A stretch of 7,875 nucleotides of DNA from an uncultured Eubacteriales bacterium (GCA_902767455.1 CACXHH010000079.1:1-7875), one strand, 5' to 3'. Positions 1 to 6,234 are shown, counted from the first letter of the stretch. Notes: generated by a model from the letters alone, not told the origin. Numbers and translations: made by a program.

Positions 1-326
1 CCGTCGACGCGGGTAAACGCGCCGTTCACGTATTTATACGCGCCGAATTCGAGCCAGTTGGACTGTACGTTTGAAATACAAACGCCGTTATAAAAGCCCT
101 GTTTAGCAAGATTGATGAAGTTTTCAACGGTCTTGGGTGCGTAGTTGTGATAGAGTTTGAGCTCTACGTTTCTCGTGGTCGCGGTACCTTCGGCGTCGGT
201 GTATTCGAGCGTCATGGTCATACGGGTAATTTTGCTTCCGTTTTCTACTTCGTCACAACCGACGAGAGCGACGGTCGCCGCCAAAACGAGAACGGCGGTA
301 AGCATAAGCGATAATAATTTTTTCAT
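1..326 (-). CDS. Cyclophilin-like lipoprotein, C-terminus off window
   Basis: Partial gene: the start is at 326 and the C-terminus lies beyond base 1, leaving 108 complete codons. I read the protein directly from the reverse complement. Residues 1-24 form a lipoprotein signal peptide (MKK, hydrophobic core, lipobox LVGC with Cys24), so the protein should be anchored outside the cytoplasmic membrane. From about residue 55 it matches the N-terminal half of the cyclophilin-type peptidyl-prolyl isomerase fold: ELKLY, then APKTVENF at 63-70, then NLAKQGFYNG. In active family members this is followed by FHR and then QGGD. Here those positions read ISN (84-86) and FGAY, so the catalytic Arg is missing. 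The start has a strong ribosome site (GGGAGG, 4 nt before ATG). It has its own promoter upstream. The fold assignment is good; isomerase activity is doubtful. Confidence 0.8.
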   Translation of the reverse strand, partial: MKKLLSLMLTAVLVLAATVALVGCDEVENGSKITRMTMTLEYTDAEGTATTRNVELKLYHNYAPKTVENFINLAKQGFYNGVCISNVQSNWLEFGAYKYVNGAFTRVD

Positions 327-388
327 AATTCCTCCCTTTCGACGCGTTGATATACACACGGCGAAAGAATAATATTTCAAAGTAACGC

Positions 389-405
389 GTCGGCAGGTCG
401 CCGAC
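389..405 (-). repeat. Hairpin in 5' leader of lipoprotein gene
   Basis: This is a perfect 6-bp inverted repeat, GTCGGC and GCCGAC, around a 5-nt loop. It lies just inside the transcript predicted from the promoter at 417-445 (start near 410), so the RNA would begin with this stem a few bases from its 5' end. No T-tract follows, so it is not a terminator. It could be an RNA-stabilising 5' stem or a DNA operator; the sequence does not tell which. Confidence 0.4.
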
Positions 406-416
406 AGGATAAAAAT

Positions 417-445
417 ATTTTATACTTTTTTTTCAATTAAGTCAA
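417..445 (-). promoter_or_regulatory. Sigma-A-type promoter for the lipoprotein gene
   Basis: On the minus strand the -35 box is TTGACT (440-445, 5/6 to consensus) and the -10 box is TAAAAT (417-422, 5/6), separated by exactly 17 nt. The surroundings are AT-rich. The predicted start is near 410, giving a leader of about 84 nt that contains the hairpin at 389-405 and a GGGAGG ribosome site before the ATG at 326. Confidence 0.65.
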
Positions 446-498
446 TAAAATTAGGCGTTCTTTTTCCGTTTGGCGGTTTTATTTTGACTTTTTACGAC

Positions 499-515
499 AA
501 AAAAGCGTAAAACGC
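499..515 (-). terminator. Weak possible terminator after zinc-ribbon gene
   Basis: Directly after the stop codon of the gene at 522-1652 the minus strand reads GCGT, TTT, ACGC, then six T. The stem is only 4 bp, so it is weak. A break in transcription is plausible because a new promoter follows at 417-445, but read-through to the lipoprotein gene is equally possible. Confidence 0.3.
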
Positions 516-521
516 GTAAGA

Positions 522-1652
522 TCACGAGCCGTTGAACAGAAAATACAGCCCGATAAGAGCGGCTACACCGAGAACTACCGCAATAAGCACGCGCACGGGA
601 GATATAGGCGTTTTGCCGACTACGGCGCCCGTCTGCCCGTTTACGGCGACACCGTAATCTTTCGACTTGTAGTTATAGTTAAATCTGTAAATAGGATAGA
701 GAACGTACTTATAGGTGACTTTCGAGTGATCGGTATACACGTCAAGCGTTCCTATCTTATCGGCGTTGTATCTTTCGACGATAAGCCTTCGTATGCGCGC
801 GTCCATCATCGTTTTGGCTTCGCTCCAACAAGTGCGTATATCCTTATCGTAGTGATTTGCCTTGTATCCTGCGAGAAATTTCTTTTCGTATACGCGTATC
901 CCTTCGCTCGGGAAGGGAAGGATCTTTGCAAATCTCTTCTGATCGACGTTTCTCGACGCTGATACGGTCACGTCGTCGAAAAAGTTGTCGATAGTTCCGC
1001 TTACGCGCCGCCACTCGGTGTAAGTTTCCGTTCTCCTGTTCTTTCCGCTCCCGACGGTACGGGTGCGGGTATAGCCCACCGTGCCAGAATATCTCGAGTG
1101 CGTGAACGAATCGAAGGTAAACGCCGGCTCGAAAACGCCGTGAACGTTTTTGGCTTCTATCGTCTTTTTGAACTTGTACGGCGCGAATATCTTGCTTTTA
1201 GCCCATTTTTTTGCGCATTGTTCGGCGCGCTCGCCGCTTATCGTGAACGGATGAACGGCGTTGGGCTTTATGCCGGCTATTTCTTCGACGCGCTTTATCT
1301 GGCTCGTTCCGCAGTAAGGGCATTCGGTAGCCACTTCGTCGGCAGACATAACGACTTTGGCGCCGCAGTTTTCGCATCTGACGACTATCGTTTTATCCCA
1401 TTTTTCAGCGTTGTCGAAGGCTTTTTCGATAACTATCTCGCTGACGTCGTCACTACGCTCGAAATTCTCTATCGTGCCGCAATGCTCGCATTTTAAGCTC
1501 TGCGTTTTGGGATCGAAAACCATATTGCCGCCGCAGTTAGGGCATTTAACTTCTTTTCCGCGGTCGACCGAATCGTCAAAAGCGGCGCGCCCTTCGTTGA
1601 GCTCGTCGTTATTTGCGTCGGAGGCGTAATCCTCGAATACTTCGTCGGTCAT
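522..1652 (-). CDS. Twin zinc-ribbon membrane-anchored protein, YdjG-like
   Basis: 376 residues. After an acidic N-terminus come two CxxC...CxxC zinc ribbons: Cys37/40/55/58 and Cys93/96/111/114. A long middle region (about 130-330) follows, rich in Tyr, Arg and aromatic residues, with the segments YSGTVGYTRTR and FFDDVTVSAS and the C-terminal pattern YPIYRFNYNYKSKDYGVAVNG that recurs in proteins annotated as TFIIB-type zinc-ribbon proteins. A single membrane helix lies at about 354-373, with a very short tail. The architecture suggests a cytoplasmic zinc-binding body tethered to the membrane by a C-terminal anchor. It resembles B. subtilis YdjG, which with YdjH anchors the SPFH protein YdjI; an SPFH gene lies two genes upstream here, which supports that reading. 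It starts 13 nt after the DUF1858 stop with only a weak ribosome site (AAGAG), suggesting translational dependence on that gene. The exact role is unknown. Confidence 0.8.
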   Translation of the reverse strand: MTDEVFEDYASDANNDELNEGRAAFDDSVDRGKEVKCPNCGGNMVFDPKTQSLKCEHCGTIENFERSDDVSEIVIEKAFDNAEKWDKTIVVRCENCGAKVVMSADEVATECPYCGTSQIKRVEEIAGIKPNAVHPFTISGERAEQCAKKWAKSKIFAPYKFKKTIEAKNVHGVFEPAFTFDSFTHSRYSGTVGYTRTRTVGSGKNRRTETYTEWRRVSGTIDNFFDDVTVSASRNVDQKRFAKILPFPSEGIRVYEKKFLAGYKANHYDKDIRTCWSEAKTMMDARIRRLIVERYNADKIGTLDVYTDHSKVTYKYVLYPIYRFNYNYKSKDYGVAVNGQTGAVVGKTPISPVRVLIAVVLGVAALIGLYFLFNGS

Positions 1653-1665
1653 ATTTTAAAATCTC

Positions 1666-1863
1666 TTACAGTTCGCCGTTGAGTTCGGCAAGAAGGCGCT
1701 CTAAATCTTCACCGTGAGCGTTGGTGGCTTCGGCGATGGTTTCTCCGTGAGAGAGCGCGCACCCTAAACAGTGCATGCCGTGAGAGAATAATATCTCAGC
1801 CGCGTCGGGATTGATCTGTAAAAGGTCGATAATCAAAGTATCGCCGGTGATTTTGTTTTCCAT
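1666..1863 (-). CDS. DUF1858-type small redox-disulfide protein
   Basis: 65 residues, no signal peptide or membrane segment, so cytoplasmic. It fits the DUF1858 / hybrid-cluster-protein-associated redox disulfide family (TIGR03980): an N-terminal stretch ITGDTLIIDLLQINPDAAEI, then GMHCLGC with Cys32 and Cys35, then a C-terminal helix (ETIAEATNAHGEDLERLLAE). The family is usually considered a redox or metal-related domain on the strength of the conserved CxxC; its biochemical function is not established. The ribosome site is strong (AAAGGAG, 10 nt before ATG). It lies between the SPFH gene (88 bp upstream) and the twin zinc-ribbon gene (13 bp downstream), all in one direction, so co-transcription is likely. 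I see no hybrid-cluster-protein gene in the window. Confidence 0.85.
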   Translation of the reverse strand: MENKITGDTLIIDLLQINPDAAEILFSHGMHCLGCALSHGETIAEATNAHGEDLERLLAELNGEL

Positions 1864-1904
1864 AATATAATATCTCCTTTAAAAGTAAGTATCGTCTTGG
1901 TATG

Positions 1905-1934
1905 CCGCCGCGGCGGTAAGCGTCGCCGCGCTTA
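1905..1934. repeat. Two GC-rich inverted repeats between SPFH and DUF1858 genes
   Basis: The first is CCGCCGCGGCGG at 1905-1916, a perfect 12-bp palindrome. Directly beside it, 1917-1934 is TAAGCG, 6-nt loop, CGCTTA, a perfect 6-bp inverted repeat. Neither is followed by a T-tract on the minus strand, so they are not ordinary terminators. They sit inside a presumed operon, where such stems can mark an mRNA processing point or protect the upstream message. Confidence 0.4.
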
Positions 1935-1950
1935 AAACGGGCAGTTGAAA

Positions 1951-3021
1951 TCAGTTCTGTTTGGTTCCGCACTCGGGGCAGAATTTTGCTTCCGCATTAA
2001 GTTCCGCGCCGCACTGAGAGCAAAATCTCTTAACGGGAAGTTTCTCGCCGCACTCGGGGCAGAATTTGGCGTTCGCCGAAACTTCGGCGCCGCATTTGGG
2101 GCATTTTTTGGTTGCGGCAGGAGCCGCGGGTTTAGCGGGAGCCTCGGGTTTAGCGGGAGCAGATTGAGTGCTCTTCATGGCTTCGGCAAACACTGTGCCC
2201 ATAGTAGCGCCCGCGCCGAGCCCTATCCCCGCGCCCATAAACGTTCCGCCCGAGCCGGGGTTCTTGGCGGCGTCCTTCAAAGCTTCGGCGGCAGCCATCT
2301 TCATCATCGTATCGGTAGAGCCGCCGAGCATGGTGTAACGCGTTCTCTCGTCGAGCGTCTTTTCGATCTCGGTGGGAACGGACATATTTTCAATGAATAA
2401 GTTGGTAAGTTTAAGCCCGAGTTCGGTAAACTTGTGCTGTATCTTTTCTTTGACTATCTCGTTGAATTCAAGCGTATTGCCGGCAAGGTCGAGCACGGAA
2501 ATCTTGCTTTCGCCGAGCGCGTCGGCAAGGGCGGAAAGAAGCATCGTCTTGGCGTAATCCTTGATGTCTTCCGTCTTGAAGGTAGAGTTGGTGCCGAAAA
2601 GCTCTTTCATAAAGTTTTTCGCGTCGTCGACTTTGAACGCGAACGCGCCGAAGCCGCGCACTCTTATAGCGCCGAATTCGGGATCGCGCATTATGATCGG
2701 GTTTTGCGTGCCCCACTTGATATTCGTGAACTGCTTTGTGTTGATGAAGTATACGTCTACGGTGATAGGCGTTTCAAAAGCGTACGTCCACGCTGCAAGT
2801 TTGGTAAGTATAGGCAGAATATGCGTTTCGAGAAGGTAGAAACCCGGTTCGAAAATATCGGCGATCTGACCTTTATATACGAAAACGGCGACCTGAGATT
2901 CTCTTACGGTGAGCGAGCTCTTGTTGTTTACTTCTCTGCCGCTCTTTTTAAACGGGTATTTGTATACGAGCGTATCCGAACTGTTATCGGTCCATTCAAC
3001 GTTTAATCTGAAAAGTGCCAT
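1951..3021 (-). CDS. SPFH-domain protein with two zinc ribbons, YdjI-like
   Basis: 356 residues. The N-terminal two thirds match the SPFH (stomatin/prohibitin) family of the YdjI type (the group also labelled virion-core-like, COG4260): an opening MALFRLNVEW, then SSLTVRESQVAVFVYKGQ (35-52), FEPGFYLLET (57-66), and TNIKWGTQNPIIMRDPEF (99-116), running to about residue 225. A Gly/Ala-rich stretch (256-275) and a Pro-Ala-Lys linker (287-304) lead to two zinc ribbons: Cys307/310/321/324 and Cys334/337/348/351. There is no clear membrane helix, so attachment to the membrane probably needs a partner; the anchored zinc-ribbon protein two genes downstream is the obvious candidate, as YdjG/YdjH are for YdjI in B. 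subtilis. The ribosome site is strong (AAGGAG, 5 nt before ATG) and a promoter lies at 3084-3112. The family call is secure; the function is inferred. Confidence 0.85.
   Translation of the reverse strand: MALFRLNVEWTDNSSDTLVYKYPFKKSGREVNNKSSLTVRESQVAVFVYKGQIADIFEPGFYLLETHILPILTKLAAWTYAFETPITVDVYFINTKQFTNIKWGTQNPIIMRDPEFGAIRVRGFGAFAFKVDDAKNFMKELFGTNSTFKTEDIKDYAKTMLLSALADALGESKISVLDLAGNTLEFNEIVKEKIQHKFTELGLKLTNLFIENMSVPTEIEKTLDERTRYTMLGGSTDTMMKMAAAEALKDAAKNPGSGGTFMGAGIGLGAGATMGTVFAEAMKSTQSAPAKPEAPAKPAAPAATKKCPKCGAEVSANAKFCPECGEKLPVKRFCSQCGAELNAEAKFCPECGTKQN
1967..2067. repeat. Duplicated zinc-ribbon coding repeat
   Basis: The 20-base stretch at 1967-1986 is identical to 2048-2067, an offset of 81 bp or 27 codons. 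It encodes the KFCPECG half of each of the two zinc ribbons of the SPFH protein. The similarity extends at protein level over both ribbons (CGAEVSANAKFCPECG and CGAELNAEAKFCPECG), so the second ribbon looks like an in-frame tandem duplication. Confidence 0.7.
2127..2160. repeat. Short tandem repeat in Pro-Ala linker of SPFH gene
   Basis: The 16-base stretch at 2127-2142 recurs exactly at 2145-2160, an 18-bp period or six codons. It encodes the PAKPEA/PAKPAA units of the flexible linker between the SPFH part and the zinc ribbons. An in-frame repeat like this can change linker length by slippage without breaking the gene. Confidence 0.65.
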
Positions 3022-3083
3022 AAATTCTCCTTCGGCAAATTGCCTGAAACGTTTTTTGATGATGTTTAGCCTTTGCTTATTTT

Positions 3084-3112
3084 ATTTTACCACCAAACGC
3101 TTTTTTTTACAA
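3084..3112 (-). promoter_or_regulatory. Sigma-A-type promoter for the SPFH gene
   Basis: On the minus strand the -35 box is TTGTAA (3107-3112, 4/6) and the -10 box is TAAAAT (3084-3089, 5/6), with a 17-nt spacer that begins with an A-run. Transcription should start near 3077, leaving a leader of about 56 nt. That leader contains a small odd palindrome (GGCAAATTGCC on the plus strand, 3034-3044) just before the AAGGAG site; it could be an operator, or nothing. Confidence 0.6.
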
Positions 3113-3124
3113 TTATTTTGACTT

Positions 3125-3282
3125 AATATTCTCGATTATTTTGATAAGCCGTTCTTTAATACTTTTTTCGGCGATTTATATACACCGTAAATAGTAATGA
3201 TTATTATATTATTGCTTTCGGCGATTTCAGGGCGACGGCTCGAGCCCGTTAAAAAATCACGCGGTCGACTATTCCTGATTTT
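3125..3282. other. AT-rich intergenic segment with no gene seen
   Basis: Between the SPFH promoter and the envelope-operon terminator I find no open reading frame with a ribosome site and no recognisable RNA gene. It holds a 12-bp direct repeat TTTCGGCGATTT at 3166-3177 and 3216-3227, exactly 50 bp apart, and a 10-bp palindrome GGCTCGAGCC at about 3237-3246. Confidence 0.5.
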
Positions 3283-3314
3283 AAAAACGGCTTGCCGCAT
3301 ATCGCGGCAAGCCG
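3283..3314 (-). terminator. Rho-independent terminator of the envelope operon
   Basis: A perfect 11-bp GC-rich stem (CGGCTTGCCGC, loop GATAT, GCGGCAAGCCG on the minus strand) is followed directly by five T. It begins 7 nt after the stop codon of the small CxC protein, so it ends the transcript carrying that gene and probably the rseP operon ahead of it. The plus strand has no T-tract, so it works in one direction. Confidence 0.9.
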
Positions 3315-3321
3315 AAATAAA

Positions 3322-3504
3322 TCATCTCAGGTAATCGTCCCTTCCGCCTTCGCACGGGCAAGGCGCGGGAACTTCGTATCTTCGGTAAAAGCATTTACAC
3401 GGTTTTTTCGGGGGTAAGGGCTTGGGTTCGGGCTTTTTGCACACGCAGTTGACGAGCGTATAAGCCGCTATCACGACCACAGCCGTTTCTATAACGTTTT
3501 TCAT
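3322..3504 (-). CDS. Small membrane-anchored protein with three CxC motifs
   Basis: 60 residues; I do not recognise a family. I chose the ATG at 3504 because AAAGGTGAT, a good ribosome site, lies 5 nt before it; the GTG at 3513 is part of that site. Residues 4-19 are hydrophobic and would make a short membrane helix or signal anchor. It is followed by a Lys/Pro-rich stretch (23-35) and three CxC pairs: Cys20/22, Cys36/38 and Cys49/51, the last within PAPCPC. The tail is charged (GGRDDYLR). The sequence before Cys20 is LVN, which is not a normal lipobox. Six paired cysteines suggest metal binding or disulfides, but nothing shows which. It lies 71 bp after rseP and just before a strong terminator. 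A TATATT box at 3526-3531 could give it its own promoter, but no -35 box fits. Confidence 0.7.
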   Translation of the reverse strand: MKNVIETAVVVIAAYTLVNCVCKKPEPKPLPPKKPCKCFYRRYEVPAPCPCEGGRDDYLR

Positions 3505-3575
3505 AGGTATCACCTTTCGGTCTACAATATACTATGTTTCCCGAGCAAAAAACGTTACGCCGTATAATCGTTTAT

Positions 3576-5045
3576 TTAAAACAGTTTAAGCACGTCGACT
3601 AGTATCGCGAAAGCAATAAGAACGATTATCCCCACGAAGTGTATAGTCGCTTCGACGTTTCTGTTTATGGGTTTGCCCCTTATCCATTCGATAACGACGA
3701 ACACCACTCTGCCGCCGTCGAGCGCGGGGATAGGCAAAAGGTTGAATATACCTATGCTTATGCCGATAAGCGCCATGATATTGAGAACGTAATTAAACCC
3801 GCGGCTGACGTATTGCGAAGTCAGCGAAATGGTGCCAACAGGTCCCGAAATATCGCTGAGCGAAACCGAGCCGTTGAAAAGCCCGCCTATCGAGCGGAAG
3901 GTGAGAAGCATCGTCTTGACCCCGTAAACGGGCGCGCGATACAGCCCTTCGAAAAACCCTATCGACGCGGAAGTCGAATCTATCGAATAAGAGATATAAT
4001 ATCCGTTTATCCCGAAGAAGCGTTTGAAAGCCTTGTTCTGTTCGGAAAGCGAAGGATATTCGACGTTTATCTCTTCAAAGCCTTCGGGAACGGTTATCTT
4101 CATAAGCTTTTCCGTTTCGTTCACTCTGACTTTGAAGGTTATCTCGTCGCCCGAAGCGCGCGCCGAAATGATCCCGTAAAGATCTTCGAGCGAATATATT
4201 ATCGTTCCGTCCTCGAGCCCTAAAAGATAAGCGCCGTTTATGAACTGGTTATCGGCGGGTGTGTCGAAAATAAGCGTGGTAGCAACGCCGATGGCGTCGA
4301 GCGCGCCGTAATAGTCGGTCATGCCCGTCGACGTAACGTCGCTACGCAAAACTACCTGTTTTTTAACGCGTTTTCCGTGGCTTTCGACGGTGATATTCAC
4401 CATATCGCCTTTCTTTTTTCCGTCGAGCGCGGAAATAAAGTCGGTGGTGAGATATATAAACTTACCGTCTATTTCGAGTATTTTATCCCCGTCTTCAAGG
4501 CTGTAGCTTTCTTCGAGCGAAGTGCGCGCGGGTATTATCTCGGCGGGAGTCACGGCAAAGTGACCGTACGCCGAAAAGGAAATAGCGGTAACTATTATCG
4601 CGAAAATAATGTTCGTAAGCCCGCCCGCGATGAGAACGAGTATTCTCTGCCACGGCTTTTTATTGTTGAAAGCGTTTTCGGAAAGCGCGGGCGCAGACTT
4701 CGCTTGGTCGTCTTCGGGTTCGGCAACGCCTTCGAAAACTTGTTCGGTTTTTCCTTTCTTTTCCTTTTCGCGACCGGGCGCGCCGGCGTCGTCTTCGCCT
4801 TCAAAAGCGCAAAAACCACCGAGCGGCAAAAGGCGCACGGAAAAAATCTCCCCGTTCTTTTTCTTCTTTTTGAAAAGAGCGGGGCCCATGCCTATAGCAA
4901 ATTCCGTTATCTTGAATTTGAGAAGTTTGCCTACGACGTAATGCCCGAACTCGTGGACGGTGATGGTCAACAGCAGCACGAGAAGCGCTACCGCCACCCC
5001 GCCGATCGTTTTCAATACGTCGGCAACGGCTAAAATTTCGTTCAT
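3576..5045 (-). CDS. rseP: RseP/RasP family site-2 zinc metalloprotease
   Basis: 489 residues. This intramembrane protease cuts membrane-bound anti-sigma factors and leftover signal peptides. The zinc site HEFGH is at 31-35 in the first membrane helix, and the third ligand lies in LLPIPALDGG, with Asp443. Other family marks are GMGPALF (52-58), LPLGGFCAFEGEDD (74-86), FNNKKPWQRILVLIAGGLTN (126-145) and SDISGPVGT (397-405). A PDZ region with GDKILEIDG follows the second helix (from about 160), and the C-terminal helices run to LKLF. It is longer than the usual 420-450 residues because of a charged linker at about 85-127 and an extended periplasmic-side region. No Shine-Dalgarno sequence is visible before the ATG. 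It starts 46 bp after the dxr stop, in the order usual for Firmicutes. The function call is secure; its substrate here is unknown. Confidence 0.95.
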   Translation of the reverse strand: MNEILAVADVLKTIGGVAVALLVLLLTITVHEFGHYVVGKLLKFKITEFAIGMGPALFKKKKKNGEIFSVRLLPLGGFCAFEGEDDAGAPGREKEKKGKTEQVFEGVAEPEDDQAKSAPALSENAFNNKKPWQRILVLIAGGLTNIIFAIIVTAISFSAYGHFAVTPAEIIPARTSLEESYSLEDGDKILEIDGKFIYLTTDFISALDGKKKGDMVNITVESHGKRVKKQVVLRSDVTSTGMTDYYGALDAIGVATTLIFDTPADNQFINGAYLLGLEDGTIIYSLEDLYGIISARASGDEITFKVRVNETEKLMKITVPEGFEEINVEYPSLSEQNKAFKRFFGINGYYISYSIDSTSASIGFFEGLYRAPVYGVKTMLLTFRSIGGLFNGSVSLSDISGPVGTISLTSQYVSRGFNYVLNIMALIGISIGIFNLLPIPALDGGRVVFVVIEWIRGKPINRNVEATIHFVGIIVLIAFAILVDVLKLF

Positions 5046-5091
5046 AATTTCGTTTGGTAAATATCAATAATGAAAAAGGTTTCGTTACCGT

Positions 5092-6228
5092 TCAACGGCG
5101 GGGAAACCTGTCGAGAACGAGCTTCCTTGCTTCACCGTCCGTTCTGACGAGTTCTTCGTAATCGACTCGTCTTTTGGGCGTTTTATCGAGAACGTACGCA
5201 AGGTAATCGTAAATTTCGGAAAAGGTTATCTCGTCGTTCAAATAGAGTTTGACTATCTCTTCGTTGGCGGCGGAGAGAGCGCACGGGATATTTCCGCCCG
5301 CCTTCGCGCCTTCGAGAATAACTTTAAAGCAAGGGTAACGCTTTAAGGACACTTGGTCAAAATGAAGCGTTTTGCCGACAAGATCGAGAGTCGGCGCGCC
5401 TTCGAGCCGTTCGGGGTAGGATAGAGCGAGCGATATCGGAAGCTCCATCGACGGATATCCGAGCTGGGCTATCAAAGCGCCGTCGGGGTATTCGACGAGC
5501 GAGTGAACTATGCTTTCGGGGTGGTAGAGAACGCCTATTTTGTCGTAAGGACAGTCGAACAGCCACTTAGCTTCGATGACTTCGAGCCCCTTATTGACCA
5601 TAGTCGCGCAGTCAATCGTTATCTTTTTGCCCATCACCCAGTTGGGGTGTTTGAGCGCGTCGCGCGCCTTCATGTTTCCGAGTTCTTCTAACGGAACGTC
5701 ACGGAAAGCTCCGCCCGAGGCCGTTATCAAAAGTCTTTTGAAGGGCGTTTTCTTATCGAGATACATCGACTGCCAGATCGCCGAATGTTCGCTGTCGACA
5801 GGGATAAGTTCCACGCCCTTTTCTTTTGCGAGCGCGGTAACTATCTCGCCGCCCGCAACGAGCGTTTCCTTGTTTGCAAGCGCGACGTTCTTTTTGAGAT
5901 TTATGGCTTTAATAACGCTTTCAAGCCCCGCAAAGCCCATTATCGCAACGAATACGAGGTCGGCTTCTTCCGTTACTGCTTCAAGCGTGGCGCTTCTTCC
6001 CGAATAAAACTTCGTGCCGCTTTCGACCACGACGTCTTTTGCGTAGCGTTCGTCGGCAAGAGCTGCTATCTTGGGGTGAAGCGTTTTTATCTGCTCGGAC
6101 AAAAGCGCGGCGTTCGAACACGCCGCAAGAGATATTATTTCAAATCTTTCGGGGTACCTGTTTACGCAGTTTACGACCTGCCTACCGATAGAGCCCGTGC
6201 TTCCGAGCAAAGCGATTTTCAGTTTCAT
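5092..6228 (-). CDS. dxr: 1-deoxy-D-xylulose 5-phosphate reductoisomerase
   Basis: 378 residues, the normal length. It converts 1-deoxy-D-xylulose 5-phosphate to 2-C-methyl-D-erythritol 4-phosphate with NADPH and a divalent metal, the committed step of the MEP isoprenoid pathway, in the cytoplasm. Visible motifs are GSTGSIG (9-15, NADPH binding), ALANKETLVAGG (116-127), PVDSEHSAIWQ (143-153, metal ligands Asp145 and Glu147), TASGGAFRD (169-177), HPNWVMGKK (194-202), MVNKGLEVIEA (210-220, third metal ligand Glu216) and HPESIVHS (236-243). The usual Ser before ATM, which contacts the substrate phosphate, is Cys207 here. There is no visible Shine-Dalgarno site; an AT palindrome lies at 6235-6248. 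Its product feeds the isoprenoid chain that UppS extends, which explains the pairing in one operon. Confidence 0.97.
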   Translation of the reverse strand: MKLKIALLGSTGSIGRQVVNCVNRYPERFEIISLAACSNAALLSEQIKTLHPKIAALADERYAKDVVVESGTKFYSGRSATLEAVTEEADLVFVAIMGFAGLESVIKAINLKKNVALANKETLVAGGEIVTALAKEKGVELIPVDSEHSAIWQSMYLDKKTPFKRLLITASGGAFRDVPLEELGNMKARDALKHPNWVMGKKITIDCATMVNKGLEVIEAKWLFDCPYDKIGVLYHPESIVHSLVEYPDGALIAQLGYPSMELPISLALSYPERLEGAPTLDLVGKTLHFDQVSLKRYPCFKVILEGAKAGGNIPCALSAANEEIVKLYLNDEITFSEIYDYLAYVLDKTPKRRVDYEELVRTDGEARKLVLDRFPRR

Positions 6229-6234
6229 ATCGTT

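Noticed and set aside
1905..1934. GC-rich inverted repeats as a terminator after the SPFH gene
   Set aside because: No T-tract follows on the minus strand, and the next genes are closely spaced with no clear promoter of their own.
2434..3006. Plus-strand open frame (190 codons) opposite the SPFH gene
   Set aside because: Antisense shadow produced by codon bias; its composition is unusual and no motif is visible.
3118..3146. Possible plus-strand promoter with TTGACT
   Set aside because: No acceptable -10 box at 16-18 nt (best is 2/6), and no plus-strand gene follows.
3228..3260. Palindrome GGCTCGAGCC followed by an A-run as a terminator
   Set aside because: The stem leaves no proper loop, and the T-run on the minus strand lies before the stem, not after it.
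3505..3513. GTG at 3513 as start of the small CxC protein
   Set aside because: The GTG is inside the AAAGGTGAT ribosome site that serves the ATG at 3504.
3639..4223. Plus-strand open frame (194 codons) opposite the rseP C-terminal half
   Set aside because: Antisense shadow; rich in Arg and Tyr without any known domain.
4377..5033. Long plus-strand open frame (218 codons) opposite rseP
   Set aside because: It lies wholly antisense to rseP, whose motifs are unmistakable; the antisense protein has no recognisable domain and there is no good ribosome site.
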